From Microbacterium endophyticum (lineage in GTDB: Bacteria > Actinomycetota > Actinomycetes > Actinomycetales > Microbacteriaceae): DNA of 64,000 nucleotides. The position numbers and the translations under genes are program-made. The DNA is taken from positions 2,728,001-2,792,000 of the forward strand of contig NZ_CP049255.1 of assembly GCF_011047135.1 (NCBI RefSeq), in the 5' to 3' direction. The notes beneath the pieces were generated by a model. That model was not told the DNA's origin and did no database searches. It was given only the letters and a program-made list of their open reading frames with translations. Below, piece by piece: positions 56,043 through 64,000 of the stretch; the stretch's first letter is position 1; each line of letters begins with the position of its first letter.

Positions 56043-56717
56043 GTGCCCGCTCGTCTGTTTTTCCCCGATTCTGGTTCTGCCTCCGACCTCGTGACCTTTG
56101 CGTCCCGTGCTGCAAAGCTCGGGGCGGAATCTCGAGTGAGACTGCAAGCGGCGGGTGGCACGATCGCGATGACGACGGCGATCCTGTCGCCCAAGGGCCT
56201 GCTCGACACGACGCCGACAATTCTTGCCATGCGGGCGCTTCCAGTGGATCCGGAACTCGTTTGCGACTTTGTAGTGGCCGCGGATGAACTCGTCACTGAT
56301 CCCGACGACTCGAGTAGCGTTATCCTTCCTGGCAACAGCGTGACCGCAGCATGGGCAGGAATTGCGCCACCGCGGGGTGGTTGGGAGCCCGCAGAACCTA
56401 TTGCCGCATCGGTGGTCGCTGCTCGCGCGCAGTGGGGCATCGCAGCGGTCTCCGACGCGATGCCGCAGGATGCCGGTGAGGATATCGTCCATGGCGTGCG
56501 CGCATCGATCTGGGGCGTGCCTGATGGCGAACTTGCGGGGCTGCCGCTAGGTGTGGCTTTTGCCGCATTCACCATGGGTTTCATCGCTGGCGACGAGATG
56601 GCGCCGCTGCGCCGCGCGCCATCTTGGCAGCGGCTGACGTTTACTCGTGGGCACGTGCTCGTGCGAGGTCCGAAGCAGAGTGGGTTGACGCCCGTGCGCA
56701 CGACCGGTCCCCGTTAG
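56043..56717 (+). CDS. Conserved hypothetical protein
   Basis: A 224-residue protein rich in Ala, without signal peptide or clear membrane helix; VIWGVPDG-like and PAWAGIAPPRGGW-like segments do not match a family I know. The N-terminus MPARLFFPDSGSASDLVTFA is followed by alternating beta and alpha predictions. It is probably cytosolic. Its stop overlaps the convergent flavoprotein stop by 4 bp. The start is supported by the -10 seven bases upstream. Confidence 0.7.
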   Translation: MPARLFFPDSGSASDLVTFASRAAKLGAESRVRLQAAGGTIAMTTAILSPKGLLDTTPTILAMRALPVDPELVCDFVVAADELVTDPDDSSSVILPGNSVTAAWAGIAPPRGGWEPAEPIAASVVAARAQWGIAAVSDAMPQDAGEDIVHGVRASIWGVPDGELAGLPLGVAFAAFTMGFIAGDEMAPLRRAPSWQRLTFTRGHVLVRGPKQSGLTPVRTTGPR

Positions 56718-58375
56718 ATCGCAGCACCGGCCGCTCGCCCAGCGACCCGGCCGGAAAACAAACACCCTCCCAAAAACGTCCCCTCGAGCGCGCGATATCC
56801 GTGCAGGCCGCCACCGCCGAATCCGCTCGCCTCACCTGCTGCATAGAGCCCCGGTACGACCGTGCCATCGGGCCCCAGCGCCCGCGATGAGAGGTCAGTC
56901 TCGATCCCGCCGAGGGATTTGCGAGTGATGACATGCAGCTTAACCGCGATGAGAGGTCCGGCTGCAGGGTCGAGGATCCGATGGGGGGATGCCGTTCGGA
57001 TGAGCTTGTCGCCACGATATGCCCGGGCCGAGCGCAGCATGGCGATCTGCGCATCCTTGGTGAAGTCGTTCTCGATCTCGCGGTCGCGGGCAACGAGTTC
57101 GGCACGAACTCGTTGCGGGTCGAGAGCTTCACCTCCCGGGAGTGCTCGCATGCCATCGATGAGTGCGTCGAGGTTGTGACGCACGACGAAGTCCTCGCCG
57201 TGGTCAAGGAACGCCTGCACAGGACCGGCGGCGCCCGGGCCTAGCCGTGAGCGTAGGAGAAGCCTGACATCCTTGCCGGTGAGGTCGGGGTTTTGTTCGC
57301 TGCCTGAAAGCGTGAACTCTTTTTCGATGATGCGCTGGGACAGCACAAACCATGAATGATCGTGCCCGGATGCGCGGAGGTGCTCGAGTGTGCCGAGCGT
57401 GTCAAAACCAGGAAACAGCGGCACTGGCAGACGTTTGCCCGTAGCGTCCAGCCAGAGTGAAGAAGGACCTGGGAGGATTCGAATGCCATGCCCGGGCCAA
57501 ATCGGATTCCAATTCTTGATTCCCTCGACGTAGTGCCACATCCGATCACCGTTGATTAGTCGTGCGCCGGCGGTCTCGGCGATTGCGTACATCGACCCAT
57601 CGACGTACGCAGGCACGCCCGTCAGCAGCGATACGGGCGGTGTTCCTAAGCGCGCGGGCCACTGTTTTCGGACAAGTTCGTGATTGCCGCCGATTCCGCC
57701 GGTGCTGACAATGGTCGCCTGCGCGCCTATTTCGAAATCATCGATGGGGTCGCGAGACGTTTCGACGCCGCGCTCCGATTCTGATGGTGTGAGTACGACC
57801 CCGCTAGCTCCAGTGACAACTCCGTTGGAGGCCGTGAGGGATGTGACGCGGTGCCGCGCCAGAATCGTCAGACGTCCCTCCGCCTCGGCAGATTCGACGG
57901 CGGCTTGAAACGGCGCCACGACGCCGGGTCCGGTGCCCCAGGTTACGTGAAATCGCGGCACTGAATTGCCTGGCCCCATCGCGGTATATCCGCCGCGCTC
58001 GGCCCAGCCAACGACAGGAAAGAACGAGACACCTTTGCTGCGAAGCCATGCTCGCTTTTCGCCTGCTGCGAAATCCAGATATGCCGAAGCCCACCGTCTG
58101 GGCCACGCATCCTCCTCGCGGTCAAATGCTGCCGTCGCATCCCAGTCTTGCCGTGCGAGATCGATGGAGTCATGTATGCCCATCCTTCGCTGCTCAGGAG
58201 AATCTACGAAGAAGAGGCCGCCGAAGGACCACCACGCTTGGCCGCCGAGGTTCGGGCGCGACTCTTGGTCAATGAGCGTCACCGCTGCGCCGGAAGCAAG
58301 CGCTTCGGTTGCCGCGACGAGGCCGGAGAGCCCCCATCCAATCACGAGGACATCAGTGTTGTGCTTGATTGTCAT
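56714..58375 (-). CDS. FAD-binding dehydrogenase (KstD/fumarate-reductase-like)
   Basis: A 553-residue flavoprotein. The N-terminal dinucleotide fold is VLVIGWGLSGLVAATEALAS with the following Asp-Gln for FAD ribose; a C-terminal block (VPGLYAAGEASGFGGGGLHG, LEGTFLGGCLFSGRVAGRAA) completes the FAD site, and the middle matches the 3-ketosteroid dehydrogenase-like cap. The substrate is not known. AAAGGAG precedes the ATG. It ends the mscS-glbO-flavoprotein minus-strand operon (25 bp after glbO). Confidence 0.9.
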   Translation of the reverse strand: MTIKHNTDVLVIGWGLSGLVAATEALASGAAVTLIDQESRPNLGGQAWWSFGGLFFVDSPEQRRMGIHDSIDLARQDWDATAAFDREEDAWPRRWASAYLDFAAGEKRAWLRSKGVSFFPVVGWAERGGYTAMGPGNSVPRFHVTWGTGPGVVAPFQAAVESAEAEGRLTILARHRVTSLTASNGVVTGASGVVLTPSESERGVETSRDPIDDFEIGAQATIVSTGGIGGNHELVRKQWPARLGTPPVSLLTGVPAYVDGSMYAIAETAGARLINGDRMWHYVEGIKNWNPIWPGHGIRILPGPSSLWLDATGKRLPVPLFPGFDTLGTLEHLRASGHDHSWFVLSQRIIEKEFTLSGSEQNPDLTGKDVRLLLRSRLGPGAAGPVQAFLDHGEDFVVRHNLDALIDGMRALPGGEALDPQRVRAELVARDREIENDFTKDAQIAMLRSARAYRGDKLIRTASPHRILDPAAGPLIAVKLHVITRKSLGGIETDLSSRALGPDGTVVPGLYAAGEASGFGGGGLHGYRALEGTFLGGCLFSGRVAGRAAGAAI

Positions 58376-58400
58376 GGCGACTCCTTTGTCGTCCTATGTC

Positions 58401-58799
58401 TTATGGCGTCGGCTCGAAAGTGTTCACCATCGCGAGCGCGGCTCTTTGGAGATAGTCCCACAGCGTAGCTTCGTGAAGCGGCGATAGTTCGAGCGCGTCT
58501 ACGGCTGTTCGCATGTGCGCGAGCCAACGATCGCGCGCATCAGGGTTGATGTGAAAGCCCGCGTGTCGCATCCGTAAACGTGGATGGCCGCGTTCCTGGC
58601 TATACGTCGTTGGCCCACCCCAGTATTGCTCGAGAAAGAGAAGGAGACGTTCCTTCGCCGGCTCAAGGTCTGCCTCGGGATACATCGGTTCGAGGACGTC
58701 GTCACGCGCGACACCCTCGTAGAAAACGTCAACGAGTTTCGTGAAGGTCGCGCGGCCACCAATCTGCTCGTAGAAGCTGGGTGTTTCGGTATTTGTCAC
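58401..58799 (-). CDS. glbO: Group II truncated hemoglobin (trHbO type)
   Basis: A 132-residue truncated globin with the 2-on-2 pattern: SFYEQIGGRATFTKLVDVFY, TYSQERGHPRLRMRHAGFHI with the proximal His, and WLAHMRTAVDALELSPLHEA with the conserved Trp. Group II members bind O2 tightly and help detoxify peroxide or NO. It overlaps the mscS stop by 4 bp and precedes the flavoprotein gene, which could serve as its reductase partner (inference). Confidence 0.93.
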   Translation of the reverse strand: MTNTETPSFYEQIGGRATFTKLVDVFYEGVARDDVLEPMYPEADLEPAKERLLLFLEQYWGGPTTYSQERGHPRLRMRHAGFHINPDARDRWLAHMRTAVDALELSPLHEATLWDYLQRAALAMVNTFEPTP

Positions 58800-59872
58800 T
58801 CGTGAGGATCCTTCAGTTCGTCAGAAATTCCGGGTTCTGGGCGCGAAACGGTTGTGCGCCACAGCGGGTGGTCCGGCGGGGCCGTAATCGGAGTAGGCCG
58901 GGTACGAGGTGGATTGGCGCCACGCACCCGTTGCGCTGCGTCGTTGCCGGTGAGCGTCACAGAGTTGAGGCTTGGTACCGTGAGTCCTAGGGTCTCGACT
59001 GCCCGTTTCAAGCGAAGTTTCAACTCGCTCGTCACGTCATCTTTCGCTGTGGCGCGGGTCTTCATCACGACTCGAATCACGAGAAGATCTCCTGAGATCG
59101 TCTCCAGGCCCCAGGTTTCGGGGTGCTCAAGGATTCTGCTGTGCCACTTCGATTCTTTCGCGAGTTCGTTTGCCGCGTCGAGCATCGCAGCTTCGACCGT
59201 AGCGATATCGCTGCCTGCGGGAACCCCAACGTCGACGATGGCGCGGGACCAGCCCTGCGACATGTTGCCAATTCGAGTGATCTCGCCGTTGCGGACGTAC
59301 CAGAGAGTGCCGTTCGCATCGCGAACATGAGTCACGCGCACACTGACGAACTCCACGATCCCGGTGGCGAGGCCGACGTCGACGATGTCGCCGATACCAA
59401 TCTGGTCTTCGGCGACGATAAAGATGCCGTTGAGGACATCTTTCACAATGTTCTGTGCCCCGAATCCGAGACCCGCACCAACCGCGGCCGTCAGAAGCGT
59501 CAACGAGCCGAGAGTGTCTGGCGCGAGTCTCTGCACCATCAGCAGCAGCGCAATCACCACGATGGTCACGTTGGCGATATTCTGCAGGATCGACCCGAGA
59601 GTGCGTGTGCGCTGTACGACGCGCACCGCTGCAAGCGGTGAGCGATCTAGCGCTTGCGTATCTTCGACGTTTGCCTTGTTCTTCGTGCGATTGACAATCC
59701 GATTGACGACGCGGTGAATGATGATGCGGAGCACCCACGACAACAGGATGCCGCCAACGACGATCCCCGCAACGACCGCGACGTTCCATCCCACCTCGGT
59801 CAGCACACCGAGCACATCGCCCCACCACGATGCGGAGCCGTTTTCGGCTGTCTCCAAGGCTTCGGTGTACAT
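58796..59872 (-). CDS. Small-conductance mechanosensitive channel (MscS family)
   Basis: A 358-residue membrane protein that releases solutes on hypo-osmotic shock. Three predicted N-terminal helices (about 28-50, 93-115, 120-150), the MscS core pore helix TLLTAAVGAGLGFGAQNIVKD, the beta domain (GIVEFVSVRVTHVRDANGTL) and a C-terminal alpha/beta part with a Pro-rich tail. TAGGAT seven bases before the ATG sets a leaderless start. First gene of the three-gene operon. Confidence 0.92.
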   Translation of the reverse strand: MYTEALETAENGSASWWGDVLGVLTEVGWNVAVVAGIVVGGILLSWVLRIIIHRVVNRIVNRTKNKANVEDTQALDRSPLAAVRVVQRTRTLGSILQNIANVTIVVIALLLMVQRLAPDTLGSLTLLTAAVGAGLGFGAQNIVKDVLNGIFIVAEDQIGIGDIVDVGLATGIVEFVSVRVTHVRDANGTLWYVRNGEITRIGNMSQGWSRAIVDVGVPAGSDIATVEAAMLDAANELAKESKWHSRILEHPETWGLETISGDLLVIRVVMKTRATAKDDVTSELKLRLKRAVETLGLTVPSLNSVTLTGNDAAQRVRGANPPRTRPTPITAPPDHPLWRTTVSRPEPGISDELKDPHE

Positions 59873-59879
59873 TCCACCG

Positions 59880-59885
59880 ATCCTA
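59880..59885 (-). promoter_or_regulatory. -10 element of mscS
   Basis: TAGGAT on the minus strand, seven bases (cggtgga) before the ATG at 59872. Confidence 0.45.
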
Positions 59886-59917
59886 ACGAGGTGCTCTGTG
59901 ACTTCGACTTGAGCAGG

Positions 59918-60613
59918 TCATGGTGAGGGTGTGCCCGGAACAACGCCCCAGTTATGCGCGAGGATCACGAGATGAACGCGGTCGCGGGCATGAACCTTGC
60001 CGAGCACACGGCCGACGTGCGTTTTCACTGTCGACTCGCTGAGGAACAGGTCTCTGGCAATTTCAGCGTTTGTTTTGCCACTGGCGATCGCGACAAAGAC
60101 GTCGCGTTCTCGTGCCGTCAGCTGGGCAAGTGGCTCCGGCACGTCCCGCTCGTCAGCCGCATCGTCGGGCACGCTATCTGAAAAGAGATCCAGCATCTTG
60201 CGGGTAATGCGCGGTGACAGCGCCGCGTCGCCGCCGTGCACGGCACGAATAGCTGATGTCAGCTCCGCCGCACGCACATCTTTCAGAAGAAAGCCGCTAG
60301 CGCCAGCGCGCAGCGCACCGAACGCATATTCGTCGAGATCGAAGGTCGTGAGCACGATGATGCGGGCGGATGGCTGCGCGGCGACGATCCTTTTCGTCGC
60401 GGCGATGCCATCGACCTCGGGCATGCGAACATCCATCAGGATCACGTCGGGGGACAACTCAATGGCCCGTCGAAGGGCAGCATCGCCGTCAGATGCTTCG
60501 CCGACCACGTCGATATCTGACTCAGCATCGAGCACCATTCGAAATCCGAGCCGGATGAGGTGTTGATCGTCGACAACCAGCACGCGAATCGCGGGAGATG
60601 TGGTCTCAGGCAC
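59918..60613 (-). CDS. NarL/FixJ family response regulator
   Basis: A 231-residue regulator. The receiver domain has LVVDDQHLIRLGFRMVL, the phosphoacceptor Asp61 in VILMDVRMPEVDGIA and the Thr/Lys of LTTFDLDEYAF and SGFLLKDV; the C-terminal LuxR helix-turn-helix is LTARERDVFVAIASGKTNAE to LFLSESTVKTHVGRVLGK. It overlaps the kinase fragment by 8 bp and belongs to a transporter-kinase-regulator operon. The usual target would be the ABC genes upstream in the same operon. Confidence 0.95.
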   Translation of the reverse strand: MPETTSPAIRVLVVDDQHLIRLGFRMVLDAESDIDVVGEASDGDAALRRAIELSPDVILMDVRMPEVDGIAATKRIVAAQPSARIIVLTTFDLDEYAFGALRAGASGFLLKDVRAAELTSAIRAVHGGDAALSPRITRKMLDLFSDSVPDDAADERDVPEPLAQLTARERDVFVAIASGKTNAEIARDLFLSESTVKTHVGRVLGKVHARDRVHLVILAHNWGVVPGTPSP

Positions 60614-61109
60614 TCGTGGGATCCTTCGGAATAAGGGCGTGCAGGCGCCAGACAGAATCAGCGACGAAGCCGGCGGTCAAAGTTCCACCTACGAAGGCAA
60701 GGCGCTCTTCGAGTCCCTTGAGCCCGTAGCCGGCGCCCTGGGAGGGTTCGAGAACGCTGGCGGGGTTGTTTTCGATGCTGACTTCGATTGCGTTATCGGT
60801 ATAAGTCACAGCCAAGAAGATCCGCGCAGAATGGTGGCTGTAACGCATTGCGTTCGTGAGTCCCTCACGGGCGATCCGTAGCGTCGCCAGGCGCGCCGCC
60901 GATGAACCTGCCGGCTCGCCTGAGATACTCAGCGTCACGTGAAAGTGGGCCTCCCGCGCAGTGTCCACCAGGTCGCTGAGTGACGATTCGAGGTCGGGCG
61001 CGAGTGGAAGAGTGTCGTCGTGTTGATCGTCTCTCAGCACGCCGAGCATGACCCGCATTTCATCGAGAGCGCTTCGCGACCGTACGACTGGCCTCAGCGG
61101 CTCGCTCAT
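60606..61109 (-). pseudogene. C-terminal part of the sensor histidine kinase, out of frame with its N-terminal part
   Basis: This frame, 168 residues from an ATG at 61109, holds the end of the dimerisation helix (SALDEMRVMLGVLRDD) and a complete HATPase domain: N box REGLTNAMRYSHHSARIFLA and G box GAGYGLKGLEERLAFVGGTL. The H-box lies in the other frame upstream, so alone it cannot autophosphorylate. The frame change falls at about 61063-61075. It could be expressed separately from the ATG at 61109, but no good ribosome binding site precedes that codon. It overlaps the response regulator gene by 8 bp. Confidence 0.8.
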
Positions 61110-62715
61110 GATCTTTCGTGACGCTAGCGCCCTCGGATAGGGCGACGATCGCTGTGAGCGAATGGGAGACGATGTCATGCATTTCACGCGCAATTCGTGT
61201 GCGTTCGGCGGCTGTCGCGAGACGTGAGTGCTGGTCTCTTTCGATGAGGAGCTGTCGGGAGCGATCGATGAGCGCTTCGAGGTATCGCTTGCGGTTGCCA
61301 ACGTTGATGCCGATCAGCGCGCCGAGAAGGAGGAGAAATGTGGCGCTCAGGTTGACGTTCACCGCGGGCATCAGATCTGCGTGCGCCATTGCGAGCGAAA
61401 GCCAGGTGACGACCACGAACAGCACGATGGCTGCCCCGAACGAATACCAACACGCTCGTGCGCTGCGGTAGACGGCGATCGAATAGATCGACACAACCGC
61501 TGCGGGGCCCAGCAGTTCGACTCCGCCCCCTCCGATGAGCAGAAGGGGAAGCACGGAGACGGTGAACACGATCGTCGGCCAACGTCGACGCCAGATGAGC
61601 GCGACACAACCGGCGATCATGAGAACGATGGAGGCTGTGAGCGTTAGAGCATCAGGTTCGGTGCTCATTCCGTCTGACACTCGAGTCCCGAGCGCAGAGA
61701 CGAAAAGCGTGAGAATTGCGATCAGAATATCGGTGAAGAAAGGGTGTCGTGCCCAGAACCTCCTCACCATCCCGGGTGGACGAGGCAGACGCAGCTCGTC
61801 CTCGGTGATGCTGTGGGCCCCACCGAGGACGAAAACGCGGGAATTACTCACGGCGTGACTGTACGCGTCGTGCGCCCGCAGTACTGCAGCTCCGCCGACG
61901 ATGGCCACCAGTGCCCACGCCACCAGTGTGAGTATTGCGGGCCAGGTTTCGAGGGGGTTGCCTGACATGCCGCCACCCATGAAGAGAGACTGCCCGGCAT
62001 TGGAGGGTGCGTAGCTTGCGATTGTTTGAACCCAGGCGAAACTGTCGGTACGAGGAAAGAAGAGGAACAGTATCGGGGCTACAAAGACCAGACCGATGCC
62101 GATCGCAAGTGCACCGGGGCCATTTCGCACCATGAATCCGATTCCCACGCCCAAAATCGAGATCAGCGCTAGGTAGAACGCGCCGCCGAGCAGCGGCATC
62201 AGTGAGGACGACGTGTCACTAAAGTCGAGCGCTGCCTTGCCCAGGATGGGTGTTGTGACGGCAACCGACACCGCAAATGCGACAATCCCCGTGATGAACA
62301 TCGTTGTACCCACAACGAGTGACTTCGCGAGAAGCGACCCGAATCGCCCGGGAGCCGCCGTCTGCGTCGATCTGATCATGCCGGTTGAGTATTCACCCGT
62401 CACCGAGATCGCACCGAGGATGACGGCGAGAAGCTGTGTCAATACCGTGCTGAACACGATCGCTTGCACCGCGGTCACGTTCGATGCCGTCACCGACGCG
62501 GCTTCATCACCTCCGAAAGACGCGATCGCTGAGGCCATGAGCATGCTCAGGCCGACGGAGACGACCGTGACAAGTCCGATCGACCACCCGGTTGACCTGA
62601 CAGTTGTGAACTTGGTCCATTCCGAGCGCACAACGTGCCCAAAACTCAATCGATATTCGTTTTTGGGCAGGGGTGCGGCGGCCTGCGAGTGTTGTCTGCT
62701 GTCGGTAATAGTCAT
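61060..62715 (-). CDS. ABC-2 permease fused to the N-terminal part of a sensor histidine kinase (interrupted)
   Basis: 551 residues in one frame. Residues 1 to about 284 are an ABC-2 type permease (FGHVVRSEWTKFTTVRSTGW, SVTGEYSTGMIRSTQTAAPG, six helices, end VLRAHDA). From about 289 a NarL-type kinase begins: LRLPRPPGMVRRFWARHPFF, six or so helices, a coiled linker and the H-box RTRIAREMHDIVSHSL with His about 513. The frame stops 38 residues later at AKRSR, before the ATPase domain, which continues in another frame at 61109-60606. The gene overlaps the ABC ATPase gene by 4 bp. Either a broken gene or a true fusion. Confidence 0.8.
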   Translation of the reverse strand: MTITDSRQHSQAAAPLPKNEYRLSFGHVVRSEWTKFTTVRSTGWSIGLVTVVSVGLSMLMASAIASFGGDEAASVTASNVTAVQAIVFSTVLTQLLAVILGAISVTGEYSTGMIRSTQTAAPGRFGSLLAKSLVVGTTMFITGIVAFAVSVAVTTPILGKAALDFSDTSSSLMPLLGGAFYLALISILGVGIGFMVRNGPGALAIGIGLVFVAPILFLFFPRTDSFAWVQTIASYAPSNAGQSLFMGGGMSGNPLETWPAILTLVAWALVAIVGGAAVLRAHDAYSHAVSNSRVFVLGGAHSITEDELRLPRPPGMVRRFWARHPFFTDILIAILTLFVSALGTRVSDGMSTEPDALTLTASIVLMIAGCVALIWRRRWPTIVFTVSVLPLLLIGGGGVELLGPAAVVSIYSIAVYRSARACWYSFGAAIVLFVVVTWLSLAMAHADLMPAVNVNLSATFLLLLGALIGINVGNRKRYLEALIDRSRQLLIERDQHSRLATAAERTRIAREMHDIVSHSLTAIVALSEGASVTKDHERAAEASRTVAKRSR

Positions 62716-63623
62716 GCGAGGTCCTTTGTCTTGTACTCGACGTCATCGCCTGTGAGGCGGAGATACGCGTCTTCGAGGGTTCCGGAAGTTGGTGTCAGCT
62801 CGTGCAACGGGATACCCCTCGCTGCAGCAAGATCGCCAATAGCTGCAGCTTCGATTCCGCTCACTTCGAGTAGATCGCCGTCATGGCTCGTAGTCGTCAC
62901 GCCGTCATGTTCGAGCGCTGTGGCAAGGAGCGAAACGCGCGGACTACGCACGTGCACCGACGCACGTGTCCAGTTCTTAACGAGTTCCGAGACGGATGCA
63001 TCCGCGAGGACTCTCCCGCGCCCCAGCACAATGATGTGATCGGCCGTGACAGCCATTTCGCTCATGAGATGGCTAGAGAGCAGAACTGTCTTTCCCTCCG
63101 CCGCTGCGTGGCGAACAAACCGACGTACCCACAGGACGCCTTCGGGGTCCAAGCCGTTGACTGGTTCATCGAGCACGAGAGTGTGCGGATCTCCGAGAAG
63201 GGCGGCCGCGATACCGAGGCGCTGACCCATCCCCAGCGAGAATCCGCCAGCACGCTTTCGGGCAACTGTCGTAAGGCCAGTTACTTCGATGACGTGATCA
63301 ACTCGGGACTGCGGGATGCCGTGGGTCGCTGCCATCGCTCGAAGATGATTCCGTGCACTACGTCCGGTGTGCACGGCTTTAGCGTCGAGAAGCACTCCGA
63401 CTTCGGCGAGAGGAGCGCGGAGTTTGGTGTAGTCGCGGCCGTTCACCGTGACCTGGCCGCGGGTAGGGCGGTCTAGGCCGACGATCATGCGCATAATCGT
63501 GGATTTGCCCGCGCCATTTGGGCCGAGAAAACCCGTCACCTTTCCTGGCTGGACAGTGAAACTTACATCGGACACAGCATTTTGTGCCCCAAAGTTCTTG
63601 CTGAGGTTTTCTGCAACGATCAT
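62712..63623 (-). CDS. ABC transporter ATP-binding protein
   Basis: A 303-residue ATPase with Walker A GFLGPNGAGKSTIMRMIVGL, signature GFSLGMGQRLGIAAALLG, Walker B TLVLDEPVNGLDPEGVLW and switch His in LLSSHLMSEMA. The layout matches bacitracin- or antibiotic-exporting ABC-2 systems (BcrA/NatA type) that pair with the permease downstream. TAGTCT (63630-63635) six bases before the ATG gives a leaderless first gene of the operon. Confidence 0.95.
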   Translation of the reverse strand: MIVAENLSKNFGAQNAVSDVSFTVQPGKVTGFLGPNGAGKSTIMRMIVGLDRPTRGQVTVNGRDYTKLRAPLAEVGVLLDAKAVHTGRSARNHLRAMAATHGIPQSRVDHVIEVTGLTTVARKRAGGFSLGMGQRLGIAAALLGDPHTLVLDEPVNGLDPEGVLWVRRFVRHAAAEGKTVLLSSHLMSEMAVTADHIIVLGRGRVLADASVSELVKNWTRASVHVRSPRVSLLATALEHDGVTTTSHDGDLLEVSGIEAAAIGDLAAARGIPLHELTPTSGTLEDAYLRLTGDDVEYKTKDLA

Positions 63624-63629
63624 GTCTTG

Positions 63630-63635
63630 AGACTA
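63630..63635 (-). promoter_or_regulatory. -10 element of the ABC/kinase operon
   Basis: TAGTCT on the minus strand, six bases (caagac) before the ATG at 63623. Confidence 0.45.
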
Positions 63636-63718
63636 GAAAAGGACCATGGCTGGGCGGATCGGTCCGGAGTATGAAACTCTCGCCGGAGTATGGCACCGTA
63701 GGACCACTTCTGCACAAA

Positions 63719-63759
63719 GAAGTGAGCCTCCACACCGCCAGGGCGTGAAGGCTCACTTC
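63719..63759 (-). terminator. Terminator after pepN
   Basis: GAAGTGAGCCT and its 11-bp complement flank a 19-base loop; on the minus strand TTCTTTGTG follows. It separates pepN from the ABC operon. Confidence 0.75.
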
Positions 63760-63777
63760 ATGTTGAGGTCTCGGAGG

Positions 63778-64000
63778 CTAGCTGGCGTCGCGCTCCTGCG
63801 CGGCGAGCGAGCGCACGGTACCCGCAAGGTTTTCACTCACGAGACGGCGTAGCGCGCCGGGCGCATCGGCGTTCTCTGCGAGCCAGCGACGTGTGGCATC
63901 GCGAAGACTCGTGTTCGCCAGAGCTGCGGGATAAAGCCCGACAATTAGATAGCTCGCAATTTGATAGCTGCGACTGTTCCAGATCGGAAGCAGCATGTCG
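63778..64000 (-). CDS. pepN: Aminopeptidase N, C-terminal fragment (cut by window end)
   Basis: The frame is open to the window edge, so only about 74 C-terminal residues are seen. The end IASYLIVGLYPAALANTSLR, then TRRWLAENADAPGALRRLVS and NLAGTVRSLAAQ matches the ERAP1-like helical C-terminus of actinobacterial PepN (M1 family zinc aminopeptidase). The zinc motif is outside the window. Confidence 0.8.
   Translation of the reverse strand, partial: DMLLPIWNSRSYQIASYLIVGLYPAALANTSLRDATRRWLAENADAPGALRRLVSENLAGTVRSLAAQERDAS

Overview
The window is chromosomal DNA of a moderately GC-rich actinobacterium, most likely a member of the Microbacteriaceae. The evidence is the gene order (rpsP-khpA-rimM-trmD, rplS-lepB-rnhB-DUF2469-yraN-comM-dprA-xerC, rpsB-tsf-pyrH-frr-cdsA, clpS with a DUF2017 gene, gatCAB beside ligA), the many GTG starts, and a GlgE-type glycogen gene set. 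It is core housekeeping sequence with little sign of mobile DNA: I see no phage, IS element, CRISPR array or integrated island. Two tRNA genes (His-GTG and Arg-TCT) are present.

Layout. 1-2111: end of a DUF2004-like gene and, on the minus strand, the lipoate pair lipB-lipA. 2195-4398: a TetR regulator and ffh. 4410-6301 (minus): a GCS2-family ligase and a paired SMR exporter. 6563-8562: rpsP-khpA-rimM-trmD. 8571-9353 (minus): map. 9472-15562: a membrane protein, rplS with a very strong terminator, then lepB-rnhB-DUF2469-yraN-comM-dprA, mostly overlapping genes. 15611-18267: a VOC protein, xerC, a DUF3060-like lipoprotein and an M23-like exported protein. 18376-23484: rpsB-tsf-pyrH-frr-cdsA-DivIVA-like. 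23566-29334: a secreted transglycosylase-like protein, a small Cys/His protein, an alpha/beta hydrolase, an AI-2E family permease, a large membrane/lipoprotein hybrid and a cysteine-less thioredoxin-TPR protein. 29341-35700 (minus): glgX-glgE-glgB. 35757-40327: cysteine desulfurase, mnmA, ligA. 40324-42021 (minus): an acyl-CoA ligase, divergent from gatCAB; then dinB. 46756-49511: small proteins, the DUF2017-clpS-metallopeptidase-tRNA-His cluster and orn. 49653-56717: tRNA-Arg, a MocR regulator, ssb, a lipoprotein, ettA, two thioesterases. 56714-59872 (minus): mscS-glbO-flavoprotein operon. 59918-63623 (minus): ABC ATPase, ABC-2 permease fused to a sensor kinase that is interrupted by a frameshift, and a NarL-type response regulator. 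The window ends inside pepN.

Two things deserve attention. First, about 18 genes have a TANNNT -10 hexamer ending exactly 6-7 nt before the start codon and no Shine-Dalgarno sequence, so they are predicted to be leaderless; this pattern also fixes several start codons. Second, the ABC-2 permease at 62715 reads straight into a histidine kinase, whose ATPase domain lies in another frame; this is either a pseudogene, a sequencing error, or an unusual split or frameshifted transporter-kinase.
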